A stretch of 64,000 bases of DNA from Pandoraea norimbergensis (GCF_001465545.3 NZ_CP013480.3:3596001-3660000); one strand, 5' to 3'. Positions 9,507 to 20,730 are shown, counted from the first letter of the stretch. Numbers and translations: made by a program. Notes: generated by a model from the sequence alone, not told the origin.

Positions 9507-9536
9507 ATTGTACGAAGGATATTCCTGCCTTCGCAA
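9507..9536 (-). promoter_or_regulatory. Predicted sigma-70 promoter of the aceE operon
   Basis: On the minus strand, -35 TTGCGA (9536-9531), an 18-bp spacer and -10 TACAAT (9512-9507). It lies about 85 nt upstream of the aceE start. Confidence 0.5.
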
Positions 9537-9538
9537 GC

Positions 9539-9577
9539 GAAATTTCAGATTACGATAGTAAATTTCATAGTGCGAAA
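9539..9577. promoter_or_regulatory. AT-rich dyad cluster, candidate operator upstream of aceE
   Basis: It contains the perfect 8-bp palindrome GAAATTTC (9539-9546), an AAATTTC copy (9560-9566) and the imperfect dyad TTTCATAGTGCGAAA (9563-9577). It lies directly upstream of the predicted aceE -35. Placement suits an activator or a looping repressor; the last dyad resembles sites bound by IclR-family proteins (inference). Confidence 0.4.
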
Positions 9578-9763
9578 TTCTGTTGCAGTGCACATAAAAT
9601 CAAGGGCTTGGAGATGCCATCTCAACACGGTTTGATGGCGTACCGATCGGTCTCAGTGGCGTTTTGAGCGGGCTTCTTACCGAAAACCTCGGACGCTTCC
9701 GAAAAGCAGCGCTTGCAAGGGCAAAGGCGCAGGAAACCGGCCGGCCTGCGCTACAATCTCGGC
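9578..9763. other. Intergenic region upstream of sensor kinase
   Basis: No gene recognised. The divergent promoter for the kinase should lie here, but I see no convincing hexamer pair. Confidence 0.5.
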
Positions 9764-12247
9764 ATGCTTTCGCCACGCCTCGCCAACTCCGCCCCACCGT
9801 CCCGGACCGCCACCACGCCCGCCCGCTCGAACCGCTGGCTGCAAGGGTTCGCGGAGTCGCACTACTACTTGCTGGTGCCGCTGGTCTCCATTGTGATCTT
9901 CCTCGTGGTGATGAGTCTGATCCTGTGGAGCCTGAATCGTCGCGAGACCGAACAGCAACAGGACACCCTCTACCGCAATGTGGCATGGGCGCAGCAGCAG
10001 ATACGCCTGAACATGCTGGCCATTCAGGACCAGATCAGTTCCCTTGCGCGTGACACCGCCGCCAAGCCTCAGGACATTGCGCACTTCCAGAACACGGCCA
10101 GCGAGCTGATGCAGAATCATGCAGACATCGTCTTCATGAACTGGCTCGATGCGGGGCAACGCCCGAAGTGGGCCGTGCCCGCCGACTCGCCGTTTGCCTC
10201 GCGCTTACAGGGCACCGCGCAACATCCGATGGAGGATGAGTTGCTGGTGGCGTTTCGCGCCGCGCGAGACTCCCGGCGCTCGGCCTACTCCACGTTGATC
10301 TACGACGCTTCGGGGGCGAGCTATATCGTCGTGCAGGTGCCGGTGCTGCGAGAGCGCGAGTTTCTCGGCACGATCAGCGCGGTCTATTCGGTGGAAGGCC
10401 TGCTGATCCACGAATTACCGCAAGAGCTTGGCGACAAGTTCAAGGTGTCGTTCATCGACACGCACAACAACGAACTCGCAACGACATCGACCCGTCCGCC
10501 CTTGCCGCGCGACGTCTCCTACGAATTGCTGCTCGACCCGCCCGGCCACAGCCTCGCGGTGCGTATTTATTCGTATCCGGCGGTCGGCAACTTCGTCAAC
10601 AACACACTGGTCTGGCTCATTGCCGGGCTGTCGTGCTTCGTGCTGTGGAGCCTCTGGAGTCTGTGGCGGCACACGCGCCAGCGCTTCGAAGCCCAGCAGG
10701 CACTGTTCAACGAGACGTCTTTCCGGCGCGCGATGGAAAACTCCATCGTGATCGGCATGCGCGTACTCGATTTGCAAGGCCACATTACCTATGTGAATCC
10801 GGCGTTTTGCCGCATGACGGGCTGGGATGAGCCCGACCTCATGAACCGTGCGCCGCCATATCCGTACTGGCCGAAAGACGATATTCACGAGATGCAGCGG
10901 CGCATCGACATGACGCTGCGCGGCAAGGCGCCCTCTCACGGATTTGAAATTCGTGTGCAGCGCAAGGACGGCACGATCTTCTACGCGCGTATGTTCGTCT
11001 CCCCGCTCGTGGACGCGCACGGCCGCCAGACCGGCTGGATGTCGTCGCTGACCGACATCAGCGAGCCCAAGCGTGCCCGAGAGGAACTCGCCGCCGCACA
11101 CGAACGCTTTACGACCGTGCTGGAAAGCCTCGATGCGTCGGTGTCCGTGCTTGCCGTCGACAAGGCGGAGTTGTTGTTCGCCAACCGCTATTACCGCCAG
11201 TTGTTCGGTACACGCCCGGAAGGTCACCTCGAACTGTCGGGTGGCGGCGAGTTGTCGCCGACCTCGCTCGATCACATCGACATGGTCGATGCGTTCGCCG
11301 GATTGCCAGCGGCATCGCTGACCGATACGGCAGCAGAAACGCAGGAAATCTATCTGCCGACGCATCAGAAATGGTTCGAAGTGCGCCGCCAGTACATCCA
11401 GTGGGTGGACGGCCATCTGGCCCAGTTGCAGGTCGCGACGGACATTACTGCGCGCCGCCATGCAGAAGAATTGGCACGTCAGGAGGAGGAACGGTTACAG
11501 TTCACTGGCCGCCTGACGACCATGGGCGAAATGGCCTCGTCGCTCGCACACGAACTGAACCAACCGCTCGCGGCGATCAACAACTACTGCATGGGCACAG
11601 CCGCCCTGGTACGCGCGGGTCGCACGTCGCCGGAAACGCTGTTGCCGGCGCTGGAAAAGACGTCACAGCAAGCGGTTCGGGCAGGCATGATCATCAAGCG
11701 CATTCGCGCTTTCGTGAAACGTAGCGAGCCGAAGCGTCAACCGTCATCAATCTATGAGATCGTGGCGGATGCCGTGGGCCTCGCCGAGATCGAGGCGCGC
11801 AAGCGCCGGGTGCGCATCGTGACCGAGCTGCCGGCAGGACTGCCACAGATTTACGTCGACCCGGTGTTGATCGAACAGGTGCTGGTGAACCTGTTGAAGA
11901 ATGCCGCAGAAGCGATGCACGGCTATACGCCGCCGCCCGGCCAGCGACGCGACCTGACGGTGCGTCTGCACGTTGAGCGACGCGACAAGTCGATTGAATT
12001 TCAAGTGTCCGACCACGGCCCAGGCGTGGACGAAGCCACCATCGAACGGTTGTTTGAACCGTTCTTCAGTACCAAATCGGACGGCATGGGCATGGGCCTG
12101 AACATCTGCCGCTCGATCATCGAATCGCATCACGGCCGTCTGTGGGTAGAAAACAATGAAGTCGACGGCGTGCGGAATGGTTGTACTTTTTGTATTCTGT
12201 TACCGTTAGAAGGCGATACGACATCCGGATCCGGGGGAGGACTATGA
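9764..12247 (+). CDS. PAS-containing membrane sensor histidine kinase (DctS/MctS/FixL-like)
   Basis: An 827-residue sensor. Transmembrane helices at about 34-57 and 279-301 enclose a periplasmic sensing region of some 220 residues. Then come two PAS domains (about 318-437 and 448-565), a HisKA domain with the phospho-acceptor His596 (SSLAHELNQPLAAINNY) and a HATPase with N, G1 (DHGPGVDE) and G2 (GMGMGLNICRSI) boxes. The start was placed at ATG 9764; the upstream extension is basic and poorly conserved. It overlaps its response-regulator gene by 4 nt. DctS and MctS systems, of this layout, sense C4-dicarboxylates or monocarboxylates. The ligand here is unknown, but the position next to aceE suggests an organic acid. 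Confidence 0.88.
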   Translation: MLSPRLANSAPPSRTATTPARSNRWLQGFAESHYYLLVPLVSIVIFLVVMSLILWSLNRRETEQQQDTLYRNVAWAQQQIRLNMLAIQDQISSLARDTAAKPQDIAHFQNTASELMQNHADIVFMNWLDAGQRPKWAVPADSPFASRLQGTAQHPMEDELLVAFRAARDSRRSAYSTLIYDASGASYIVVQVPVLREREFLGTISAVYSVEGLLIHELPQELGDKFKVSFIDTHNNELATTSTRPPLPRDVSYELLLDPPGHSLAVRIYSYPAVGNFVNNTLVWLIAGLSCFVLWSLWSLWRHTRQRFEAQQALFNETSFRRAMENSIVIGMRVLDLQGHITYVNPAFCRMTGWDEPDLMNRAPPYPYWPKDDIHEMQRRIDMTLRGKAPSHGFEIRVQRKDGTIFYARMFVSPLVDAHGRQTGWMSSLTDISEPKRAREELAAAHERFTTVLESLDASVSVLAVDKAELLFANRYYRQLFGTRPEGHLELSGGGELSPTSLDHIDMVDAFAGLPAASLTDTAAETQEIYLPTHQKWFEVRRQYIQWVDGHLAQLQVATDITARRHAEELARQEEERLQFTGRLTTMGEMASSLAHELNQPLAAINNYCMGTAALVRAGRTSPETLLPALEKTSQQAVRAGMIIKRIRAFVKRSEPKRQPSSIYEIVADAVGLAEIEARKRRVRIVTELPAGLPQIYVDPVLIEQVLVNLLKNAAEAMHGYTPPPGQRRDLTVRLHVERRDKSIEFQVSDHGPGVDEATIERLFEPFFSTKSDGMGMGLNICRSIIESHHGRLWVENNEVDGVRNGCTFCILLPLEGDTTSGSGGGL

Positions 12248-12870
12248 CGACACCAAACACCAATATCGATCAAGAAACTGTCTTTGTTGTCGATGACGAC
12301 GAGGCAGTGCGCGATTCGCTGCGCTGGCTACTTGAAGCCAATGGCTACCACGTGCGCGGCTTTGAGAGCGCCGAACAGTTTCTTTCGCACTACGACCGAC
12401 GTCAGGTAGGCTGCCTGATTCTCGACGTGCGGATGGCCGGCATGAGCGGCCTGGAGCTTCAGGAACAGTTGATCGCGCAGAAGATCAACATCCCCACGAT
12501 CTTCGTGACAGGCCACGGCGATGTGCCGATGGCCGTCAACACGATGAAGAAAGGCGCGATGGACTTCATCGAAAAGCCTTTCGACGAGGCGGAACTGCGG
12601 GCCTTGGTGGAGCGCATGCTCTCGAAAGCCCGGCAGGACGCCAGCAGCCAACGCGAGCAACAACAAGCCGAGGAACTGCTCTCGCGCCTCACCGGCCGCG
12701 AACAGCAAGTGCTGGAACGGATCATCGCGGGTCGCCTCAACAAGCAGATTGCCGACGACCTGGGCATCAGCATCAAGACGGTCGAGGCTCACCGGGCCAA
12801 CATCATGGAGAAGCTGAACGTCAACACGGTCGCCGACCTGCTGCGTCTCGCCCTGTCCAAACGCTCGTGA
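12244..12870 (+). CDS. FixJ/DctR-type response regulator
   Basis: A 208-residue regulator with a receiver domain (about 12-128; acidic pocket VVDDDE, phospho-acceptor Asp61 in LILDVRM, conserved Lys in EKPFD) and a C-terminal LuxR-type helix-turn-helix (about 145-203: LTGREQQVLERIIAGRLNKQ, then IKTVEAHRANIMEKL). It starts with ATG inside the kinase stop (ATGA), with GGGGAGG ahead. It is the partner of the upstream kinase. Its target genes cannot be told from this window; the divergent PDH operon is one candidate. Confidence 0.92.
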   Translation: MTTPNTNIDQETVFVVDDDEAVRDSLRWLLEANGYHVRGFESAEQFLSHYDRRQVGCLILDVRMAGMSGLELQEQLIAQKINIPTIFVTGHGDVPMAVNTMKKGAMDFIEKPFDEAELRALVERMLSKARQDASSQREQQQAEELLSRLTGREQQVLERIIAGRLNKQIADDLGISIKTVEAHRANIMEKLNVNTVADLLRLALSKRS

Positions 12871-13190
12871 GTCCCGCCTGACAAGGGCTTTCTGAGTGCA
12901 CCTCTGCCCCGCCGCCCACCCGGCGGGCAGTCAGCGGCAACGATACCCACCTTGCATTCCCCCAAGGGCCGGCACACCACCGGCTCGCGCAAGGTGGCCT
13001 ACGACTTACCGCACCGATTCCGGGGGTCGCTCCCGCGAGTTGCATCCCAAGCGGCTGACACTGCTGCCCCTCCCGCCGCCATCGGCGCGCCGCTATAATA
13101 CGGTCTTTGCCGTCTGCCACCTGCCTTGGCCGACGCTGCCGTATCCGGCCCCTCAGGCCAGCCCCCTTCTTCACACGATACCCACGCACC
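12871..13190. other. Intergenic region between response regulator and folD
   Basis: No gene seen. A GC-rich inverted repeat around 12908-12928 (CCCGCC...GGCGGG) could be a weak terminator for the two-component operon but has no U-tract. A TATAAT at 13094-13099 is a plausible -10 for folD; no good -35 accompanies it. Confidence 0.5.
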
Positions 13191-14045
13191 ATGACCGCCA
13201 CCCTCATCGACGGCAACGCCCTCGCCAAACGCATTCGCGCGGAAGTTGCCACGCGCGCCGCCGCCCTCACCGCCCGAGGCCATCAGCCCGGCCTCGCCGT
13301 CGTTCTGGTCGGCGAAGATCCGGCCAGCCAGGTCTACGTGCGCAACAAGGTCAAGGCCTGCGAAGACAACGGCCTCTATTCGTCGCTCGACCGCTACCCC
13401 GCCGACCTGACCGAGACGGCCCTGCTCGCCCGCATCGATGAGCTCAACCGCGATCCGAAGATCAACGGCATTCTGGTGCAACTGCCGCTGCCGAAGCACA
13501 TCGACAGCCACAAGGTGCTCGAAGCCATCGCGCCGGAGAAGGACGTGGACGGTTTTCACGTCTCGAACGCTGGCGCATTGATGACGGGCGCGCCGCTGTT
13601 CCGCCCGTGCACGCCTTATGGCTGCATGAAGATGCTGGAGTCGGTCGACTTCCCGCTGCGCGGCGCGGTGGCTGTCGTGATCGGTGCATCGAACATCGTC
13701 GGCAAGCCGATGGCCATGATGCTGCTGCAAGCCGGCGCCACCGTTACGATCTGCAACAGCAAGACGAAGGATCTGGCCGCGCACACCCGCAACGCCGATG
13801 TGATCGTTGCCGCCGTCGGCAAACGCAACATCGTCACCGCCGATATGGTCAAGCCGGGCGCCGCCGTGATCGACGTCGGCATGAACCGCGACGACGCCGG
13901 CAAGCTGTGCGGCGATGTCGACTTCAACGGCGTCAAGGACGTGGCGGGTTTCATTACGCCGGTGCCCGGCGGTGTCGGCCCGATGACCATCACGATGCTG
14001 CTCGTCAACACGATCGAAGCCGCCGAGCGCGCGCTGGGCGCCTGA
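13191..14045 (+). CDS. folD: Bifunctional methylenetetrahydrofolate dehydrogenase/cyclohydrolase
   Basis: A 284-residue FolD interconverting 5,10-methylene-THF and 10-formyl-THF with NADP+. Visible signatures are [10 protein letters not shown] (with the catalytic Lys), [11 protein letters not shown], the NADP-binding stretch [11 protein letters not shown] and the C-terminal PGGVGPMT. The ATG at 13191 (MTATLIDG) matches the usual family start. It is probably transcribed alone from a TATAAT-containing promoter. Confidence 0.96.
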   Translation: MTATLIDGNALAKRIRAEVATRAAALTARGHQPGLAVVLVGEDPASQVYVRNKVKACEDNGLYSSLDRYPADLTETALLARIDELNRDPKINGILVQLPLPKHIDSHKVLEAIAPEKDVDGFHVSNAGALMTGAPLFRPCTPYGCMKMLESVDFPLRGAVAVVIGASNIVGKPMAMMLLQAGATVTICNSKTKDLAAHTRNADVIVAAVGKRNIVTADMVKPGAAVIDVGMNRDDAGKLCGDVDFNGVKDVAGFITPVPGGVGPMTITMLLVNTIEAAERALGA

Positions 14046-14211
14046 GCGTCTGGCTGCCCCGCTTGAGGGGCTTGCGAAGGAACGTGGTTGACGGCCCCGT
14101 ACGCCGTCCGCCATGGCAATCCCCAATCAATCCAGTTGAAAAAAACGACTGGAAAAATCGCAGGGATGCCCCCACACTCTTCGTAAGCCCCTTCAAGTGG
14201 ACATCGATCGC

Positions 14212-16290
14212 ATGAATACGCCGCAAACCAATCCCTTGCTTGATACCGAAGGACTCCCCCGCTTCGCCGATATTCGCCCCGAGCACGTGACGCCCGCCGT
14301 CGACGTTCTGCTCGAGCAGGCGCGTGCCGCGGTGGACCGGGCGGCGGATCCGTCAACGCCGGCGACATGGGCCAACATTCTCGACGCCGTGGAAGACGGC
14401 ACCGAGGGCCTTGGCCGCGCCTGGGAAATTGTCGGACACCTGAACGCCGTTGCCGATACGCCGGAACTGCGCGCGGCCTACAGCGACAACCTGCCGCGCG
14501 TCACCGAGTTTTCGGCCAGCGTTGGTCAGAACCTCGCCCTGTTCGACAAGTACAAGGCCATCGCCGCCGGCCCCGAATTTGCCGGTCTCTCGACCGCTCG
14601 CAAGAAGATTCTCGATAACGAGATGCGTGGCTTCCGCCTGGGTGGCGCCGAACTGCCCGAGGACCAAAAGCCGCGTTTTGCCGAGATTCAGGAAGAACAA
14701 GCTCACCTTGGCAAGGCCTTCTCCGATCACGTGCTCGACGCGACGAACAAGTTCTCGCTGGTGATCACCGACGAGCAGGAAATCGCCGGGGTGCCTGAAG
14801 ACGACAAGGCCGCTGCACGCGCCGCCGCCGAGCGCGACGGGGTCGAAGGCTGGAAATTCACCCTGCATTTCCCCTCGTATTTCCCGGTGCTTCAATACGC
14901 CGACAACCGCGCATTGCGCGAGACGCTGTACCGCGCCAACGTGACACGTGCCTCGGAGCTTGGCCCGCAATACGGCGAGGGCGAGGCCGAGTGGGACAAC
15001 ACCAAGATCGTGGTGGAGCAACTTGCCCTGCGCCGCGAAGAAGCGCAGATGCTCGGCTTCAAGAACTACGCCGAAGTGTCGCTTGAGCCAAAAATGGCCG
15101 AGTCCCCGGCCCAAGTGCTCGAATTCCTTGAGGATCTGGCCAAGCGCGCGCGTCCTTACGCCGAGAAGGATTGGGCGGAGTTACAGGACTTTGCCGCCAA
15201 GTCGCTCGGCATCGACAAGCTCGAACCGTGGGACACGGCTTACGCTTCCGAAAAACTGCGCCAACAGCGCTACGCCTTCTCGGAGACGGAAGTTCGCCAG
15301 TATTTCCCGCTGCCGAAGGTCCTCGATGGGCTCTTCCGCGTGGCCGGCACCTTGTTTGGCGTGACCATACGCCCGCAAGACGCCGAGACGTGGCACCCGG
15401 ATGTGCGCTTCTTCCGCATTGAGCGCGACGGCGAACTGGTGGCCCAGTTCTACATGGATCTGTTTGCACGCGAAGGCAAACGCGGCGGCGCATGGATGGA
15501 CAGCGCCCGCACACGCAAGCGCCTGCACGACGGCCAGTTGCAAACGCCGGTCGCTTATCTCGTCTGCAACTTCCCGGCACCCGTGGGCGACAAGCCCGCG
15601 CTCTTGCCGCACGACGACGTCATCACGCTGTTCCATGAGTTCGGTCACGGCCTGCATCACATGCTCACGCAAGTGGAAGACGCAGGCGTTGCCGGTATCA
15701 ACGGGGTGGAGTGGGATGCCGTCGAGTTGCCGTCGCAATTCATGGAAAACTTCTGCTGGGAATGGGATGTGCTCGAGCACATGACCGCCCATGTCGACAC
15801 CGGTGCACCGCTGCCGCGCACGCTGTTCGACAAGATGATCGCCGCACGCAACTTCCAGAGCGGCCTGATGATGCTGCGCCAGGTGGTGTTCTCTGACTTC
15901 GACATGCATCTGCACTATGACTTCGACCCGCGTGGTCCGGAGTCGGTGCTCGACGTTTCGCGTCGTATCAACGACCGCCTGCACGTCACGCCGCAAGCCG
16001 AGATTTCACGCTGGCCGAATACGTTCAGCCACATCTTTGCCGGCGGGTATGCCGCAGGCTACTACAGCTACAAGTGGGCGGAAGTGCTCTCGGCGGATGT
16101 GTATGCTGCGTTCGAGGAAGCTGCCAAGGTCAGCGGCACGGTGCTCGACACCGCGACGGGGACGCGCTATCGCGACGAGATTCTCGCCGTCGGTGGCAGC
16201 CGCGAAGCGATGGAATCGTTCATCGCGTTCCGTGGCCGCGCGCCGCAAGTCGACGCGCTGCTGCGTCACAGCGGTATGTCGGCAAGCTGA
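14212..16290 (+). CDS. prlC: Oligopeptidase A (M3 family metallopeptidase)
   Basis: A 692-residue cytosolic zinc oligopeptidase that degrades signal peptides and short peptides. The zinc motif HEFGH occupies residues 475-479 (LFHEFGHGLHHML), with the downstream Glu in the NGVEWDAVELPSQFMENF block. The ATG at 14212 was preferred to an in-frame GTG five codons upstream (14197); neither has a strong ribosome site. It is single, with a terminator at 16341-16377. Confidence 0.95.
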   Translation: MNTPQTNPLLDTEGLPRFADIRPEHVTPAVDVLLEQARAAVDRAADPSTPATWANILDAVEDGTEGLGRAWEIVGHLNAVADTPELRAAYSDNLPRVTEFSASVGQNLALFDKYKAIAAGPEFAGLSTARKKILDNEMRGFRLGGAELPEDQKPRFAEIQEEQAHLGKAFSDHVLDATNKFSLVITDEQEIAGVPEDDKAAARAAAERDGVEGWKFTLHFPSYFPVLQYADNRALRETLYRANVTRASELGPQYGEGEAEWDNTKIVVEQLALRREEAQMLGFKNYAEVSLEPKMAESPAQVLEFLEDLAKRARPYAEKDWAELQDFAAKSLGIDKLEPWDTAYASEKLRQQRYAFSETEVRQYFPLPKVLDGLFRVAGTLFGVTIRPQDAETWHPDVRFFRIERDGELVAQFYMDLFAREGKRGGAWMDSARTRKRLHDGQLQTPVAYLVCNFPAPVGDKPALLPHDDVITLFHEFGHGLHHMLTQVEDAGVAGINGVEWDAVELPSQFMENFCWEWDVLEHMTAHVDTGAPLPRTLFDKMIAARNFQSGLMMLRQVVFSDFDMHLHYDFDPRGPESVLDVSRRINDRLHVTPQAEISRWPNTFSHIFAGGYAAGYYSYKWAEVLSADVYAAFEEAAKVSGTVLDTATGTRYRDEILAVGGSREAMESFIAFRGRAPQVDALLRHSGMSAS

Positions 16291-16340
16291 TGAAAATTGC
16301 GCTGGTTTGACTTGACTGACGTCTGATCGGTAGTGTCTTG

Positions 16341-16377
16341 CGGGCCGGTTCCTTCACAGGATCCGGCCCGTTTCATT
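16341..16377 (+). terminator. Terminator of prlC, between convergent genes
   Basis: CGGGCCGG and CCGGCCCG arms (16341-16348 and 16363-16370) with an inner CCT/AGG pairing, followed by TTTCATTT. Confidence 0.6.
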
Positions 16378-16414
16378 TGCGGCTAGCGCCCCCGCTTTGA
16401 AGCGCACGTGCGCT

Positions 16415-17050
16415 TCAACTATCGTCATCGCAACCGTTCGGGCGCCACACATAGCTGTTGGTCTCCCGATCAAGACATCGTGCCGCCTGAAACCGCACGG
16501 TACAGCCATTCTCGTACGTCCGCACGCACTCGCCGTTGTTACAGCGCGTCTGCATGCGCACCACCTGCCCTGTGGGAATCCGGCACTGCGGCTGGGGTGC
16601 CTGAGCCGCTTGCGGCGCGGGTGGGCGTTTGCCGGGGCGCTGCCCGCTGTCATACCAGATCTGTGCGTTGTCAATTGCGCAATCGCCGCCGCGCTGGCAG
16701 ACCACGAAGGCATCTTGCACCGCGGCCGCCTTCTCGTCGCCAAGTGCCACGCCGATCTCGCCGTTGCTCGCATGCACGACCGACCAATAGGCCGGCCCGT
16801 TGCCCGCCATGATGATCTCGCAACGCCCACCCCGTCGGCCCGGTGCAAGCTGGCTACGACACTTGTCGAGCGCCACCAACTTGGCCTTCGCCATGGACGT
16901 CTGATTGCCCACGAAGACGTAGCGCAGCGTCCCTCCCGAGCGGATGCCGGCGACGGCAGCCGCAGCGAAGCTCTGCGTGCTGGCGAGTGCCATCACACAG
17001 CCCAACATTGGGAGACTGATCAGGGAAAGGAAGCGAAACCACATCGTCAT
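16415..17050 (-). CDS. Secreted Cys-rich protein, DUF4189-like
   Basis: A 211-residue protein with an N-terminal signal peptide (MTMWFRFLSLISLPMLGCV to about residue 30, cleavage near SFAAA). The middle (AKAKLVALDKC...CEIIMAGNGPAYWSVVHASNG...GVALGDEKAAAVQDAFVVC) has the spacing of Cys, Trp and repeated Ala-rich helices seen in DUF4189 proteins. The C-terminal third is Pro/Gln-rich and then Cys-rich (CRIP, TRCNNGEC, NGCTVRF, RCLD), likely disulfide-bonded. Function unknown. Convergent with prlC. DUF assignment is by eye. Confidence 0.6.
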   Translation of the reverse strand: MTMWFRFLSLISLPMLGCVMALASTQSFAAAAVAGIRSGGTLRYVFVGNQTSMAKAKLVALDKCRSQLAPGRRGGRCEIIMAGNGPAYWSVVHASNGEIGVALGDEKAAAVQDAFVVCQRGGDCAIDNAQIWYDSGQRPGKRPPAPQAAQAPQPQCRIPTGQVVRMQTRCNNGECVRTYENGCTVRFQAARCLDRETNSYVWRPNGCDDDS

Positions 17051-17345
17051 GACGGTGCCGCGGGTGCCGCTGACGCGGCGTCTGCGTTGACTGAATCGAT
17101 AGCGTCATCAGACCACAGCCATGGGGCGCACGATGCGCCGAGCAGAAGGGAGTTTCGTCGCTGTTTTTGCGATTTCCCGGTCGCCTCGGGCCACCGTCCA
17201 CGTATCTGCGGCGCACCGCCGGGCCACCCATCCTCGCCCCACAAAGCAAAACAGGCGGCGCACCTTTCGGTGCCACCGCCTGCATCGCGAAGCATCAGCC
17301 TCGCCGGAAACGCCTCTCGGCATCTCTGCTCACACGTTCAAACGC
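17051..17345. other. Intergenic region downstream of the phosphoribosyltransferase
   Basis: No gene recognised. It holds the terminator at 17244-17282 for the upstream minus-strand genes and must hold the promoter of the DUF4189-like gene. Confidence 0.6.
17244..17282 (-). terminator. Terminator after purA-phosphoribosyltransferase unit
   Basis: On the minus strand a hairpin built on CAGGCGG...CCGCCTG with inner GCACC/GGTGC pairing and a GAAA loop, followed by TTTTGCTTT. Confidence 0.6.
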
Positions 17346-17882
17346 TCAGGTACCGCGCTTGATCCACGCCGACAGATTGTGCGGGCGCAGCGTGTCGTAC
17401 TCTTCGAACGGCTGGTGAATCCAGGGGTTCGTCGCCAGAAAATCGACGGCGTAGTCCGGTGCCACCTTCGAGCACGCCTTGTGCCACAGCACGGCCGAGC
17501 GCACGTCGGTCACCTTCGGGAAACGCTCCTTCAGGTGGCTGCCCACGCGCTCGAGCGTCACGCCCGAATCGACCAGATCGTCGACCAGCAGCACACGGCC
17601 TTCCAGCTCGCCGCGCGTGATGGTGATGTACTGAGCAATGTCGAGGTCGCCGCGCACGGTGCCTTCGGCCTCACGATACGAGCTCGTCGCCAGAATCGCG
17701 AGGGGCACGTCGTAGATGCGTGCGAGCTGGTCGCCCACACGCAAGCCACCACGGGCCAGACACAGGATCTTGTCGAATTTCCAGTTGGACTCATAGACCT
17801 TGAGCGCCAGGCGCTCGATCAGTCGATGGTATTCGTCCCACGAAACCCAGAGGTTCTTATCGTCGTTTTGGGGCAGATTCAT
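17346..17882 (-). CDS. Purine-type phosphoribosyltransferase
   Basis: A 178-residue type I phosphoribosyltransferase with the PRPP-binding motif VLLVDDLVDSGVTLE at residues 97-111 and a CLARGGLRVGDQLA segment near 41-54. It resembles the xanthine/hypoxanthine salvage enzymes annotated as hypoxanthine or xanthine-guanine phosphoribosyltransferase in Burkholderiales. It follows purA by 27 nt on the same strand, so purine salvage and de novo AMP synthesis are probably co-expressed. I chose ATG 17882 (MNLPQNDD), 5 codons inside the longest frame. Base specificity cannot be read from the sequence. Confidence 0.85.
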   Translation of the reverse strand: MNLPQNDDKNLWVSWDEYHRLIERLALKVYESNWKFDKILCLARGGLRVGDQLARIYDVPLAILATSSYREAEGTVRGDLDIAQYITITRGELEGRVLLVDDLVDSGVTLERVGSHLKERFPKVTDVRSAVLWHKACSKVAPDYAVDFLATNPWIHQPFEEYDTLRPHNLSAWIKRGT

Positions 17883-17909
17883 GGTGTGCCGTTCCAATCC
17901 TACGGGGTC

Positions 17910-19280
<1,371 letters not shown>

Positions 19281-19323
19281 CTACCCGTGTTGGGGTACGC
19301 TAGTGCCGCTTTTTTCAGCGGAT

Positions 19324-20484
19324 TCACCGGGGTGTCACAACCCACTGGCCATCTTTCTCAACGAGAACGCGGTCTCCCGTGAACTCCTCGAAGTCTTGAT
19401 CGTGGCCCGGCAGCATGCGGATGACCACCTCACCGGCGTCGCGCAGGCTTTCGATCTTGGCACGCAGCCCCGGCACGTCGTCCGCAGGCGCCAAAATCGC
19501 GTTACTACGTGCTTCTACCGGCGAAATTGCCGCCAACTCACGCAAATCCAGCGAAAAACCGGTTGCCGGACGGTCGCGCCCGAACGCCTGACCGACCTTG
19601 TCGTAACGGCCGCCGCGCGCGATCGCGTTCGGGATGCCATCGACGTACGCCGCGAACATCACGCCGCTGTGGTACTGGTAGCCGCGCAAATCAGCCAGAT
19701 CGATCGACAGCTCGGCCTGACCGTCTTTGCTCTGCGACGCCGCCAGATAGTCCAGATCGTCCAAGGCGGCCTTCACGCCCGGCAGGTCGGGCAACGCCTT
19801 ACGGGCACGCGCCAGCGTCTCAGCGGGCTCGCCGTACAGCGTGGTGAGCGCCAACAGCGCGTCGCGCACGTGGGCCGGCAAATCTTGCGTCAGCGCTTGA
19901 AGCTGGGGGACATCCTTCGTCGCCAGCGCGCCAAACAACTCGCTTTCCCGCGCCTCGGCCACCGGCACGCTGTCGATCAGCGCCTCAAGCACGCCCGCGT
20001 GGCAAAGGTCGATACGGATTTGCTTGAGACCTGCCAAACGCAGGCAGAACAGCAGCAACTCCTGAATCTCGAGATCCGCTTCCAGCCCGCCATGGCCGAA
20101 GATTTCCGCGCCAATCTGGAACGGCTCACGCGTGGCGAGCAAGTTACGCGGACGCGTGAACAGCACGCTGCCGGCATAGCACAAGCGCGTCACGCCCTTG
20201 CGGTTGAGCAAGTGGGCGTCGATACGGGCAATCTGCGGCGTGATGTCGGCGCGAAGCCCCATCGTGCGGCCAGAGAGCTGGTCGACCAGCTTGAACGTGC
20301 GCAGATCGAGGTCGTGACCGGTGCCGGTGAGCAGCGATTCGACGTACTCGAGCATCGGCGGCATGACGAGTTCATAGCCGTAGGTGCGGAAACGATCGAG
20401 CATGAGCCGGCGCAGATCTTCGATCTTGCGCGCCTCGGACGGCAGCACGTCGGCGATATTTTCAGGGAGTAGCCAGTTCGGCAT
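19324..20484 (-). CDS. hisZ: ATP phosphoribosyltransferase regulatory subunit
   Basis: A 386-residue histidyl-tRNA-synthetase-like protein with no anticodon-binding domain; it activates short-form HisG in histidine synthesis. It begins [15 protein letters not shown] and has HisRS-like motif 1 ([15 protein letters not shown]) and motif 2 ([15 protein letters not shown]), but lacks the classic histidine A catalytic signatures seen in hisS (28257-29633). Its presence implies a short HisG elsewhere in the genome. Confidence 0.93.
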   Translation of the reverse strand: MPNWLLPENIADVLPSEARKIEDLRRLMLDRFRTYGYELVMPPMLEYVESLLTGTGHDLDLRTFKLVDQLSGRTMGLRADITPQIARIDAHLLNRKGVTRLCYAGSVLFTRPRNLLATREPFQIGAEIFGHGGLEADLEIQELLLFCLRLAGLKQIRIDLCHAGVLEALIDSVPVAEARESELFGALATKDVPQLQALTQDLPAHVRDALLALTTLYGEPAETLARARKALPDLPGVKAALDDLDYLAASQSKDGQAELSIDLADLRGYQYHSGVMFAAYVDGIPNAIARGGRYDKVGQAFGRDRPATGFSLDLRELAAISPVEARSNAILAPADDVPGLRAKIESLRDAGEVVIRMLPGHDQDFEEFTGDRVLVEKDGQWVVTPR

Positions 20485-20523
20485 GGGTATTTCGGTATTC
20501 AGACGGCGCGCAAAGCGCACCTT

Positions 20524-20715
20524 TTAGTGATCGGCCAGCAGCATCAGAATCAGCCCCAGCGACACGGCGGCCAGGCCGAAAAAGCGGATCTGGCCGGACG
20601 GCATTTCCGTTATTTTACGAAAACTTTGCCGCCACCGGTCCGGGGCGACGAACGGAAACAAACCCTCGACAATCAGCATGAGGGCTAAAGCGAGAATGAG
20701 GGTGCTGCTGGTCAC
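20524..20715 (-). CDS. DUF2065 family small membrane protein (YjeT-like)
   Basis: 63 residues with two hydrophobic helices (TLILALALMLIVEGLFPFV and FFGLAAVSLGLILMLL) around a PDRWRQSFRKI loop, the DUF2065 pattern. I chose the GTG at 20715 because similarity begins there; no ATG is nearby and the ribosome site is weak. Its place between hflC and purA is conserved in many proteobacteria. Function unknown. Confidence 0.8.
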   Translation of the reverse strand: MTSSTLILALALMLIVEGLFPFVAPDRWRQSFRKITEMPSGQIRFFGLAAVSLGLILMLLADH

Positions 20716-20730
20716 GGGGGGGACTCGGCC

